This document shows positions 37,553 to 45,392 of a DNA stretch of 64,000 bases, one piece after another. The notes under the pieces are model-generated. The model had not been told where the DNA came from, did not search any database, and saw nothing but the letters and a program-made list of their open reading frames with translations. The DNA lies in assembly GCF_000337475.1 (NCBI RefSeq), contig NZ_AOIT01000010.1, forward strand, positions 236 to 64,235, in the 5' to 3' direction. The DNA comes from Natrinema limicola JCM 13563 (GTDB taxonomy: Archaea > Halobacteriota > Halobacteria > Halobacteriales > Natrialbaceae). Both the position numbers and the translations under genes were made by a program. Position 1 is the stretch's first letter, and every line of letters starts with the position of its first letter.

Positions 37553-37740
37553 GCCACCGACCTTTTTCCTCTCGGGTTCACTCACTCCGTTCGTTCACCG
37601 CTCGAGCAAAAAATCTCGACCAAAAACACTGGAAGAGCGTAGCTCTTCCAAGCCCTCGTTCACTGCGTTCACGAGGAAGCCGCTCGCGTCTTCGACGCTC
37701 GCGGCAGAACCGCTAGACCGTCAGCCGCGCCTACTATTGG
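37553..37740. terminator. Terminator and hairpins after EF-2
   Basis: CTTTTTCCT at 37562-37570 is a T-tract just after the EF-2 stop. A perfect 8-bp hairpin GGAAGAGC, loop GTA, GCTCTTCC (37631-37649) and another stem CCTCGT/ACGAGG (37654-37676) follow, resembling the hairpin series after rpl10e. No gene is seen. Confidence 0.55.
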
Positions 37741-37781
37741 CTATTTAGTTTGAAGTCCCCGATTCGTAACGTAGCTCTGAC

Positions 37782-37964
37782 TTGAGGGCCGGTGCCAGAA
37801 GGATTGGCGAACATCCTCTCTCGGACGTGGCCGAAGACGCACGAAACGCGGCCGAGCAGTTCGGCGGTCGTGACGAAGAGCGATGGAGACAGGCGCGAAC
37901 CGCGCTCGAGGAGTACGTCGCTGCAGTGGTGGCTGGTCGGTTACTCGCGCTCGCCCGCACCTAA
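37782..37964 (+). CDS. Possible small gene or remnant (helical, unknown)
   Basis: A 60-residue frame with a helical, acidic, natural-looking sequence (LSDVAEDARNAAEQFGGRDE, then AVVAGRLLALA). It overlaps the end of the converging serS by 24 bp and has no obvious promoter. It may be the tail of a lost gene; I cannot assign a function. Confidence 0.3.
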   Translation: MRAGARRIGEHPLSDVAEDARNAAEQFGGRDEERWRQARTALEEYVAAVVAGRLLALART

Positions 37965-39320
37965 CGCCGACTCGCCGACCTTCTCGTGGCCCTCGATGAC
38001 TTCTTTGCCACCCATGTACGGCTGCAGGGGCTCGGGGATGGTCACCGTGCCGTCCTCGTTCTGGTAATACTCGAGGATCGCCACCATCACGCGCGGAATC
38101 GCAAGCCCCGAGGCGTTCAGGGTGTGCAGATACTCGGCCGATTCGTGGCGCTCGGGTCGGTAGCGCAGTCCGGCCCGTCGTGCCTGGAAGTCCTCGAAGT
38201 TCGACGCCGAGGAGACCTCGAGCCAGCGGCCGCCTTCGTCGGGACCGTCGTCCATGTCGTCGCCGGGGGCCCAGACCTCGATGTCGTAGGTTTTCGCGGA
38301 GGCAAAGGTGAGATCGCCGGTACAGAGCTCGAGAATGCGGTAGGGGAGCCCGAGGCGTTTGAGGACCTCTTCAGCCTCGCCGAGCAGTTCCTCGAGGCGG
38401 TCGTAGCTGTCCTCGGGTTCGACGAAGTTGACGAGTTCGACCTTGTTGAACTGGTGGACGCGGACGATGCCGCGGGTTTCGGTGCCGTGTTCGCCGGCTT
38501 CGCGCCGGAAGTTGGGCGTGTACGCCTGGTGTTTGAGCGGGAGGTCGTCGTCCAGCAGGATCTCGTTGGCGTACATGTTAGTGACCGGTACCTCCGCGGT
38601 CGGGCAGAGCCAGAGATCGTCGTCGTCGTACTCCTCTTCGTTGCTGCCGCCCAGTCGGTAGGCGTCGTCGGCGAACTTCGGCAGTTGGCCGGTGCCGCGC
38701 ATCGAGGCGCTCTTGACCGGAATCGGCGGGAAGACGTCGACGTAGCCCTGCTCGCGGTGGATGTCCATCATGAACTGGATCAGGGCGTGCTCGAGCTGTG
38801 CGCCCTCGCCTTTGAGGAAGTAAAAGCCCGAGCCGGTCGTCTTGGCGGCGCGTTCCTCGTCGATGATATCCAGATCTTCGCCGAGGTCGTAGTGGGGAGT
38901 GACCTCGTCGGGCAGGTCACGCAGGTCGTCGAAGCCCCAGCGCCGATCCTCGACGTTGTGGCGCTCGTCGAGTCCCAACGGGACGCTCTCGTGTGGGACC
39001 TGTGGAATCTCGTGGATGCGTTCTCTGAGTTCCTCCTCGAGTTCGACGCCTTCTTCCTCGACCTCTTCGATCTCGGCTTTGAGTTCCCGCGAGCGCTTGA
39101 TGGCTTCCTCGCGCTCCTCTTCTTTGCCCTCTGCGACGAGCTTGCCGATTTCTTTGGTGATCTGGTTGCGCTCGTGGCGCAGGTCGTCGCCGCGTGCTTT
39201 CAGCTCGCGCCAGCGTTCGTCGAGTTCGAGGAACTCGTCGAGATCGACGTCGGCCCCGCGGTTCTCGAGGGCGTCGCGCACCTCCGCTGTGTTCTCGCGT
39301 ATATAGGTCCGGTCGAGCAT
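37941..39320 (-). CDS. serS: Seryl-tRNA synthetase
   Basis: A 459-residue class II synthetase of the common (bacterial/eukaryal) type. The N-terminal coiled-coil arm that binds the tRNA-Ser long variable arm covers about residues 30-105 (ELDERWRELKARGDDLRHER onward). Motif 2 is TPNFRREAGEHGTETRGIVR and motif 3 is NASGLAIPRVMVAILEYYQ. The start at 39320 (MLDRTYIRENTAEV) is the usual one. It attaches serine to tRNA-Ser and tRNA-Sec-like acceptors. Confidence 0.97.
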   Translation of the reverse strand: MLDRTYIRENTAEVRDALENRGADVDLDEFLELDERWRELKARGDDLRHERNQITKEIGKLVAEGKEEEREEAIKRSRELKAEIEEVEEEGVELEEELRERIHEIPQVPHESVPLGLDERHNVEDRRWGFDDLRDLPDEVTPHYDLGEDLDIIDEERAAKTTGSGFYFLKGEGAQLEHALIQFMMDIHREQGYVDVFPPIPVKSASMRGTGQLPKFADDAYRLGGSNEEEYDDDDLWLCPTAEVPVTNMYANEILLDDDLPLKHQAYTPNFRREAGEHGTETRGIVRVHQFNKVELVNFVEPEDSYDRLEELLGEAEEVLKRLGLPYRILELCTGDLTFASAKTYDIEVWAPGDDMDDGPDEGGRWLEVSSASNFEDFQARRAGLRYRPERHESAEYLHTLNASGLAIPRVMVAILEYYQNEDGTVTIPEPLQPYMGGKEVIEGHEKVGESALGAGERE

Positions 39321-39437
39321 TGGTCTTGCCAGTGCGTTCTTTGTGCCCGGGCAAAACCGTGTCGGAAGGCTGCGTCTTCCGAGCGTCTGGACGGCGGCGG
39401 GAAACGTTTTTTTCGTCGGCGGGCCGACTCTCGAGAC

Positions 39438-40646
39438 ATGGACCCGCTCGAGGGCGAGACGTCGTCGGCGTCGATCGAGTACGAGCCCGTTAGCGTCAAG
39501 GACGTACTCGTAGAGATGAAAGACACCGCGGAGCTGTTGATCGACCTCTCGTACTCGGCGGTCCTCCACCGCAGCGAGCAACTCGCCACCGAGGTTCTCC
39601 GACTCGAAGAGCGCATGGACGTCCTCGAGCTCCGCGCGCGGATGAGCCTCCTGATGGCTGCACGGAAGCCGGCCGATGCCGAACAGCTCGCGCCCGTGTT
39701 GGGGATCGTTGGCGCGGCCGACGGGATCAGCGACGCCGCTGGCGATATTGCCAAAATCGTCCTCGAGGACATGGGGCTGCCCGAGGCAATGCGGGCGGCG
39801 CTGCCGGAGGCGGCGGGGACGCTGGTCCGTGGCGTCGTCGACCCGAACTCACCGTATACAGGCCGGACGCTCAAGGACATCGACCTCGAGTCCGAGACGG
39901 GCGTGCGCGTGATCGCGCTTCGGCGTGGCACGGACTGGCTACTCAACCCAGGGCCGAACACGCGCGTTGAGGCCGACGACGTGGCGTTGTTGCGCGGCCC
40001 TGACTCGTCGATCGGCGACGTTTACGAGACGTTGACTGGGGAGGGCTACGAGGCACCGACCGTCGAGGCACCCGATATCGACGATCTCGAGCGGGCCGTC
40101 GATACGATCATCCACATGAAAGACTTCTCCGAGTTGGCGGTCGACCTGGCTTACAGCAGCGTGCTGTTCGACAGCGAGGAACTCGCCGAGGAGGTCCGCA
40201 ATCTCGAGGTCGAAGTCGACGCGATGCAGTCGCGGTTCGAGGCCTGGACGCTTCGGGCGGCCGCCGACGCGAGCGATCCGGTCGTCTTACGGGGGCTGAT
40301 TCAGCTTGGCAACTCGACCGAGCGGATCAGCGACAGCGCGATCGAGATCAGCGAGGGCGTCCTGCGCGATATCGATGTCCACCCAGTCGTGCAGTTGGCC
40401 GTTCAGGAGAGCGACGAAATCATCACCCGCGTCGTGGTCGATCCGGACAGCGACCTCGACGACACCGCAGTGACCGCTGGCGTGCCCGATGCCGACTCGA
40501 TGATGTCGGTGATCGCCATCCGCCGACCCGGCGAGGGATGGCTGCTGGTCGCCGACGCCGACGCCGAGTTACGCGGCGGCGACGTGCTGATCTCGAAGGG
40601 GACCCGAACGGCCGCAGCCGACTTCCGCGAACTCGCGTCCGCGTAA
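39438..40646 (+). CDS. PhoU/TrkA-C tandem domain protein (potassium channel regulator type)
   Basis: A 402-residue soluble protein built as two repeats of a PhoU-like helical bundle followed by a TrkA-C (RCK_C) domain. The first repeat contains VKDVLVEMKDTAELLIDLSY and the TrkA-C strand pattern SPYTGRTLKDIDL; the second repeats IIHMKDFSELAVDLAYSSVL and a second TrkA-C. Such proteins bind cyclic dinucleotides or ions and gate K+ or anion transporters in trans. It diverges from serS. Confidence 0.85.
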   Translation: MDPLEGETSSASIEYEPVSVKDVLVEMKDTAELLIDLSYSAVLHRSEQLATEVLRLEERMDVLELRARMSLLMAARKPADAEQLAPVLGIVGAADGISDAAGDIAKIVLEDMGLPEAMRAALPEAAGTLVRGVVDPNSPYTGRTLKDIDLESETGVRVIALRRGTDWLLNPGPNTRVEADDVALLRGPDSSIGDVYETLTGEGYEAPTVEAPDIDDLERAVDTIIHMKDFSELAVDLAYSSVLFDSEELAEEVRNLEVEVDAMQSRFEAWTLRAAADASDPVVLRGLIQLGNSTERISDSAIEISEGVLRDIDVHPVVQLAVQESDEIITRVVVDPDSDLDDTAVTAGVPDADSMMSVIAIRRPGEGWLLVADADAELRGGDVLISKGTRTAAADFRELASA

Positions 40647-40809
40647 CGTTGATTCGGGTTCCGTTCGTCATTTAAGTGCCTCTAGTCACAAGGTGGAGCT
40701 ATGACGGGAGATCGTCCGTTCTCGCGTATTCTCACTTCCTAGCATAGTGGCCGGCTTCGCCACGGTCTCGACACTCGAGGTTGGCTGTGATCGCTCGGCT
40801 ATTTACGAT
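40647..40809. other. Spacer with an orphan gene start
   Basis: CATTTAAGTG (40669-40678) followed by GGTGGAGC and ATG at 40700 looks like a real promoter, ribosome site and start codon, but the frame (MTGDRPFSRILTS) ends after 13 codons. It may be the 5' stub of a deleted gene. Nothing else is recognised. Confidence 0.3.
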
Positions 40810-40895
40810 TCATACGGTCTGCTGTCAGTCAGTGCCGGTGCACCCGCGACCCGTCCTGCGGACCCACCGGGACATCGGGACAGCAGACCGTATCA
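40810..40895. mobile_element. Palindromic miniature element, copy 6
   Basis: Core 40813-40892, perfect termini TACGGTCTGCTGT and ACAGCAGACCGTA, flanked by TCA on both sides. The right TCA (40893-40895) is the TGA stop codon of the MgtE C-half gene. This is the best-preserved copy. Confidence 0.92.
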
Positions 40896-41474
40896 GTTCA
40901 GCACGACGATCGCGACACCCGAGAGGACGACCACGCCGAGGATGTCACAGAGGTTCGTAACCACTGGGATCGTGGTGTCGTCCGGATCGAGGCCCTGCGT
41001 GTAGGAGACGTAGGTCGCAGCGAGGCTCAGCCCGATCGCGATCACTGCTAGGGACATGCCACTACTGATCGAGATGAGCAACAACTCGCCGAGTGCCATC
41101 GGCTCGGCGATGACCTGGCCGACAACCCAGGCGGCGACGCCAAGCGCTGAAAAGACCGTCGCCGCCAGCCCCAGGATCGCGATTATGTTCGTCCACAGCA
41201 CCTCGTCGCGAACGTCGAACTCGAGGACGCCCAGGTGAAGTCGCGTCGAGAGCCGCGAGGAGAGGATCGCACCGAGATTTCCCCCCATCCCGATCATCAC
41301 GGGGACGAGCACCAGCAGGGTCGGATTCCCGAGGTAGGTCTCTTGGAGTTCCTCGAGGACGTAGCCCGACCCCATCTCGAGAACGGAGAGCCCGATCAGG
41401 ATAGGGAACATCGTGCCGACGATGTTTCGGATCGTCCAGGAGTTCAGCGCGTCGTCGGCGTCGGCGGCCCCCAT
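40893..41474 (-). CDS. Magnesium transporter, MgtE/SLC41-type, second half
   Basis: A 193-residue membrane protein with five hydrophobic segments (FPILIGLSVLEMGSGYVL; LVLVPVMIGMGGNLGAILSS; and three more) and the MgtE-type GMGGNLGA and LDPDDTTIPVVT motifs lining the ion path. It holds one of the two repeats found fused in bacterial MgtE or SLC41 and should pair with the product of the overlapping upstream gene (TAATG overlap at 41472-41476). No cytosolic CBS domain is present. Its stop codon coincides with the edge of element copy 6. Confidence 0.88.
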   Translation of the reverse strand: MGAADADDALNSWTIRNIVGTMFPILIGLSVLEMGSGYVLEELQETYLGNPTLLVLVPVMIGMGGNLGAILSSRLSTRLHLGVLEFDVRDEVLWTNIIAILGLAATVFSALGVAAWVVGQVIAEPMALGELLLISISSGMSLAVIAIGLSLAATYVSYTQGLDPDDTTIPVVTNLCDILGVVVLSGVAIVVLN

Positions 41475-42049
41475 TAGAACACCACCTCTGCGATGGTGAG
41501 TGCAATAAAGAGGAAGACGACGCCGAAGACGTCGCCGAGCGTGGTGACGATCGGGCCGATCAGGTTGTCGGGATCGAGGCCGTATTCGTAGCTCGCGAAT
41601 ACAAGCCCCAACAGGCCGAAAATCAGCGTCGTGGACGTGAGCACGCCTGAGACGAGCATAATCGAAAGCAGTTCGACGAGCCGTGCGGATTCACGTCCCA
41701 GCACGTGCAAGATCCCCCACGAGAGGACGGCGATGAATACTGAAACGCTAATTCCGTTGATAAAAGAGGCGGCGACGGCGTTGACCAATCGTCGGTCCCA
41801 CGAGAATTCGGGGTCGATCATCCCCTGATGGAGGCCACTCGAGATCCGCGCGCCCAACGCGCCGTAGACGTTCCCCCGGGTCGCGAGGAAGGCAGGCAGC
41901 AACAACAGCATGCCGGGAAAGCGCTCGAACCCTGCCGTCATCCCGTCGGAGCCGAGCACCGATCCCGCGAAGATGCCGCCGGCGAGACTCACCACGAGGA
42001 TCGGCAGCGACTCGCGGTAGATACGCCACGCGGATTGGCGACCCTCCAT
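41474..42049 (-). CDS. Magnesium transporter, MgtE/SLC41-type, first half
   Basis: A 191-residue membrane protein with conserved LPAFLATRGNVYGALGARIS and GLDPDNLIGPIVTTLGDVFG segments matching the MgtE membrane domain. With the downstream overlapping gene it forms a two-gene version of the transporter. A short N-terminal cytosolic helix (MEGRQSAWRIYRESL) precedes the first membrane span. No M-box-like leader is recognised upstream; the gap contains element copy 7. Confidence 0.88.
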   Translation of the reverse strand: MEGRQSAWRIYRESLPILVVSLAGGIFAGSVLGSDGMTAGFERFPGMLLLLPAFLATRGNVYGALGARISSGLHQGMIDPEFSWDRRLVNAVAASFINGISVSVFIAVLSWGILHVLGRESARLVELLSIMLVSGVLTSTTLIFGLLGLVFASYEYGLDPDNLIGPIVTTLGDVFGVVFLFIALTIAEVVF

Positions 42050-42156
42050 AGCGGCGAATGACGTAGTCCGAACATAAACCTACCGCGGGTCAAGGCGAGC
42101 GAACCGCTCGAGTCCGTTCGGGTTGCTATCAGTCCTGAACGAACGCGAACGTGTTT

Positions 42157-42242
42157 TGATACGGTCTGCTGTCAGTCATTTCCGGAGTGACCACGAGCCG
42201 TCCTGCGGTCCCTCCGGTAAACAGTTACAGCAAACCGTATGA
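42157..42242. mobile_element. Palindromic miniature element, copy 7
   Basis: Core 42160-42239, termini TACGGTCTGCTGT and ACAGCAAACCGTA, flanked by TGA on both sides. It lies between the crcB pair (ending at 42266) and the mgtE start. The inner arms are of the CCGGAG...CCTCCGG type. Confidence 0.9.
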
Positions 42243-42265
42243 CGCAAGCGAGCGGAGACGCGTCC

Positions 42266-42694
42266 TCACAGAGGGGTCACAGCGACAAGCGCCCACGCAA
42301 GCCCGATCGCCGCGAGCGAACACACCAGATTGCCGGCGGCGTTGGCGATCGCGCGGGCACGGTCGCCGCGTTCGTACAGTCGGACGGTTTCGACCGAAAA
42401 CGACGAAAAGGTCGTAAACGAGCCACAGATTCCGGTGCCAACCAATTGCAGTGTCGACTCGCCTGCGCCCGCGAGCACCACGAGTCCGAGGGCGAAACTG
42501 CCGATGACGTTGACAGCGACCGTCGACAGCGGGAACTGGCTGCTCGGTACGCGACTCGAGACCTGCTGGCCGACCCAGTAGCGCAACAGCGCACCGATCG
42601 CCCCGCCGGAGCCGACGATATGAGCCGGATCGGGATCGACGGTGACGAGACTGCCGGCGAGTGCGTCCGCAACGATCGTCGGACTCGCACTCAT
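42266..42694 (-). CDS. crcB: CrcB/Fluc family fluoride channel subunit
   Basis: A 142-residue protein with four membrane helices and the Fluc signature GAIGALLRYWVG, NVIGSFALG and GTGICGSFTTFSSFSVET (the phenylalanine/serine track). It exports fluoride. It overlaps the preceding crcB by 4 bp (ATGA), and the two probably form a heterodimer. The N-terminal ~25 residues are an acidic extension. Confidence 0.93.
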   Translation of the reverse strand: MSASPTIVADALAGSLVTVDPDPAHIVGSGGAIGALLRYWVGQQVSSRVPSSQFPLSTVAVNVIGSFALGLVVLAGAGESTLQLVGTGICGSFTTFSSFSVETVRLYERGDRARAIANAAGNLVCSLAAIGLAWALVAVTPL

Positions 42695-43098
42695 GCGGTC
42701 TCACCGCCGGTCGGTTGTGGCGTCTCGAGTCGACGGGCGAGTGCGCGACCCATCAAGACCCCGGCGAATCCAAGCCCGTAGTTGGCGACGACGATCCCGC
42801 CGATCGCGAGTGGACCCGCCGCGAACGCGGTCTGGAGTGCAAACGTGCTGTAGGTCGTCAGTGAGGAAAGAAAGCCAGTCGCGAAGACGGTCCGCGTCCG
42901 TGAGCCGATGTGATCCGTATACTCGGCTTCGTAGACCAGAAAGCCAAGCACTGTGCTCCCGACGGCGTTGACGAGGACAATCGACGGCACGTCCGCGAAC
43001 AACTCCATTGCGAACAGCCGGAGGTTCGAGCCGGCGAAGCCGCCGACGGCGATCAGTGCGAGCGTCTCGAGTCGAACGAGGGGATGATCGGCTGCCAT
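42691..43098 (-). CDS. crcB: CrcB/Fluc family fluoride channel subunit
   Basis: A 135-residue paralogue with GGFAGSNLRLFAMELF, NAVGSTVLGFLVYEAEY and ATGFLSSLTTYSTFALQT. It is the first gene of the crcB pair. Tandem crcB genes are common where the channel is a heterodimer. I looked for a fluoride riboswitch in the ~200 bp upstream and saw none. Confidence 0.93.
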   Translation of the reverse strand: MAADHPLVRLETLALIAVGGFAGSNLRLFAMELFADVPSIVLVNAVGSTVLGFLVYEAEYTDHIGSRTRTVFATGFLSSLTTYSTFALQTAFAAGPLAIGGIVVANYGLGFAGVLMGRALARRLETPQPTGGETA

Positions 43099-43320
43099 AG
43101 CGAGGTGTGTGGCAGGGACCGTCAGCCGGCCGTCATGGCGTCTCCGTGGGAATATACCCGCAGCGCGGTCGGCAGTTGGGTCAGGCGGGCCCCATCGCCC
43201 AGCTGTCTCGACACTCTCCGTTGCCCCACAATGAGGATTCCGAAAGCCCGCCGGCGGGTCCCGACCAGTTCGAAAACCGGAAAGAAAAAGACCAAGGTTA
43301 GACTGCCTCTAAACCGAGCT

Positions 43321-44235
43321 ATGGCCGAAGACGGTGCCACCGACGGCGGGCGAAACGGGTTCGCGCGAGCGTCGTGGGTGAACGTCCTCGGGAACGTCGC
43401 CAAGATCGTCGCCGAGGGGGCGGCGGGCTATGCCTTTGGCAGCGTCGCCTTGTTGGCGGACGCGGCCCACTCGGTGGCCGATCTCGTCGCCAGCGTCGTC
43501 GTGCTCGTCTGGGGACGAAGCGCGTTCGACGAACCCGACGAGACACATCCACACGGGCACGATCGAATCGAACCGCTGACGGCGCTGTTCGTCGGTGCCG
43601 TCATCGCGTTGCTCGGGTTGAACCTGCTCTACCGGTCGCTCGAGGGGATCATCTCCGGAACCAACGTCGAGTTCAGTCCGTTGTTGCTCGCGGCGCTCGT
43701 GCTCTCGATCGTGGATATGTATCTCGTCTACCGCTACACCGTCCGGGTCAACGAGCGGCTGGAATCGACCGCGCTCACTGCGCTCGCGGTTGATTGTCTG
43801 AACGACATCTATACGTCGATCGCCGCGATCGTCGGCGTCCTGGGTGTGCTGGTCGGTGTCCCGCTGCTCGATCCCATCGCCGGCGGGCTGGTCAGTCTGC
43901 TGGTCGTCTATCAGGGCGTCGAGATCGGCAAAGAAAACGTCGAGTACCTCATCGGTGCTGCACCCGGTTCCGAAAAGCGCGCGGAGATAACCCGTGCCCT
44001 GCGGTGTCACCCGGCCGTCCAGGGCATCCACGACCTGACCGTCTTCTACGATGGGACCGTCCTCGAAGTCGAAGTCCACGCCGAAGTCGACGGCGACATT
44101 CCCTTCCGGGAGGCTCACGACGTCGAATCGGAGCTGGTTACCCGGCTGCGCGGGATCGACGATGTCGGTGATGCACACGTCCATCTCGATCCGTCCGGGA
44201 TCGGCGAGTGGAAGGAGTCGATCGACGACGACTGA
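43321..44235 (+). CDS. Cation diffusion facilitator (CDF) metal exporter
   Basis: A 304-residue protein with six membrane helices. The transport site is formed by HSVAD in TM2 (LLADAAHSVADLVAS) and the corresponding TM5 pattern ALAVDCLNDIYTS. The HPHGHDRIEPL loop follows TM2. A cytosolic C-terminal metal-sensing domain (HPAVQGIHDLTVFYDGTV, VEVHAEVDGDI) ends the protein. It exports Zn, Mn, Fe or Co by proton exchange; the ion cannot be read off. The TGA stop coincides with the edge of a short element derivative. Confidence 0.93.
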   Translation: MAEDGATDGGRNGFARASWVNVLGNVAKIVAEGAAGYAFGSVALLADAAHSVADLVASVVVLVWGRSAFDEPDETHPHGHDRIEPLTALFVGAVIALLGLNLLYRSLEGIISGTNVEFSPLLLAALVLSIVDMYLVYRYTVRVNERLESTALTALAVDCLNDIYTSIAAIVGVLGVLVGVPLLDPIAGGLVSLLVVYQGVEIGKENVEYLIGAAPGSEKRAEITRALRCHPAVQGIHDLTVFYDGTVLEVEVHAEVDGDIPFREAHDVESELVTRLRGIDDVGDAHVHLDPSGIGEWKESIDDD

Positions 44236-44272
44236 GACCGGTTGCAGTCACTGACTGACAGGTGTCGTATGA
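44233..44272. mobile_element. Internally deleted palindromic element (copy 8)
   Basis: The 34-bp core 44236-44269 has the right terminus GACAGGTGTCGTA and a degenerate left terminus, flanked by TGA on both sides. The left TGA is the stop codon of the CDF gene. It appears to be an end-to-end remnant lacking the middle of the element. Confidence 0.55.
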
Positions 44273-44334
44273 AATCTGACCGCCGGTTGGCCGCGACGCG
44301 AGCTTTTATGCTACGTGACGACAGGCTACCCGGT

Positions 44335-45255
44335 ATGGAAGTCGGAGACGTCCGCGAGGTCACGACTGGAGACTGTTCGGAGCTCTACTATCTCGATACG
44401 GGGATGTACGACACGAACGAGTACGGTGCCGTCTACATCATCGACGACGACCGTCCTGCCGTCGTCGACACCGGTATCGGCACCAACTACGAGCTAGTCC
44501 GCGAGGCACTGGCCGAGATCGGCATCGACGAGGACGACCTCGAGGTCATCGCACTCACCCACATCCACCTCGACCACGCCGGCGGCGCGGGCTTTCTCGC
44601 CCGGGATTATCCGAACGCCGACGTCTACGTCCACCCGATCGGAACCGACCACATGGCCGACCCCTCGCGGCTGGTCGCCGGCACGAAAGCAGCCGTCGGC
44701 CAGCAGTGGCAATACTACGTCGAACCCGAACCCATTCCGGACGAGCGGATCGTCGAAATCGAGGATGGCGACAGCATCGATCTCGGCACCCACGAGCTGC
44801 GCGTTCACGCGGCACCGGGCCACGCGCCACACCAGGTGGTCTTCGAAGATCCCCAAAACAACGCGGTCTTTGTCGCTGACGCCGCCGGGATCTGGGTGCC
44901 CGAAATCGAAGAAATCCGAGAGACATCGCCGCCCTCGAACTTCGACTTCGAGCAGTGTCTCGCCGACCTCGAGACGCTCGAGGCGCTCGGTCCCGACGTA
45001 CTCTGCTATCCACACTTTGGCCCCCGATTCGTCGGCGACGACCTCGAAGCGGCACTCGAGGAGTACGCGACTGTCCTCGAGGAGTGGGTCGACGCGGTCG
45101 CACAGAAACGAGACGAACTCGAGGACGACGAGGCGGTCATCGAGCATTTCGCCGCGGCGACCGATATGGCCGACGTCTGGGGCGAGGAGAAAGCCAGCGA
45201 GGAGGCGAAGCTGAACACCCGCGGTGTCCTGGGTTATCTCGAGCACCGGGAGTGA
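44335..45255 (+). CDS. Metallo-beta-lactamase fold hydrolase
   Basis: A 306-residue MBL-fold protein. The dinuclear metal site is HIHLDHAGG (HxHxDH), with the next ligand in HAAPGHAPHQVVF, the bridging Asp in FVADAAGIW, and a C-terminal His in CYPHFGP. The start at MEVGDVREVTTGDCSELYYL is family-like. The substrate is unknown; glyoxalase II-like or lactonase-like activities are typical. It lies 60 bp after the element derivative and upstream of the acyl-CoA ligase. Confidence 0.9.
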   Translation: MEVGDVREVTTGDCSELYYLDTGMYDTNEYGAVYIIDDDRPAVVDTGIGTNYELVREALAEIGIDEDDLEVIALTHIHLDHAGGAGFLARDYPNADVYVHPIGTDHMADPSRLVAGTKAAVGQQWQYYVEPEPIPDERIVEIEDGDSIDLGTHELRVHAAPGHAPHQVVFEDPQNNAVFVADAAGIWVPEIEEIRETSPPSNFDFEQCLADLETLEALGPDVLCYPHFGPRFVGDDLEAALEEYATVLEEWVDAVAQKRDELEDDEAVIEHFAAATDMADVWGEEKASEEAKLNTRGVLGYLEHRE

Positions 45256-45392
45256 CCAGCGCCCAAGTGGGTGAGTGGCACCGTCTCGAGTGACACAGTC
45301 GAATCGATTCCTGCCGAGCGGTGAATAAACGTGTCAACACTTGCCAACGGTTTCATCACGTTTTATCTCCATGGCTGATATTCTCACGCAGT

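Noticed and set aside
34430-37585. A 1051-residue open frame antisense to EF-2
   Set aside because: It is the genuine DUF5781 gene (34430-35185) extended through a stop-free antisense frame of EF-2. High GC and codon bias make such long antisense frames common here; the added part is Asp/Val/Leu-rich nonsense.
42050-43320. A fluoride riboswitch upstream of the crcB pair
   Set aside because: I looked for the conserved pseudoknot pattern upstream of 43098 and did not find it.
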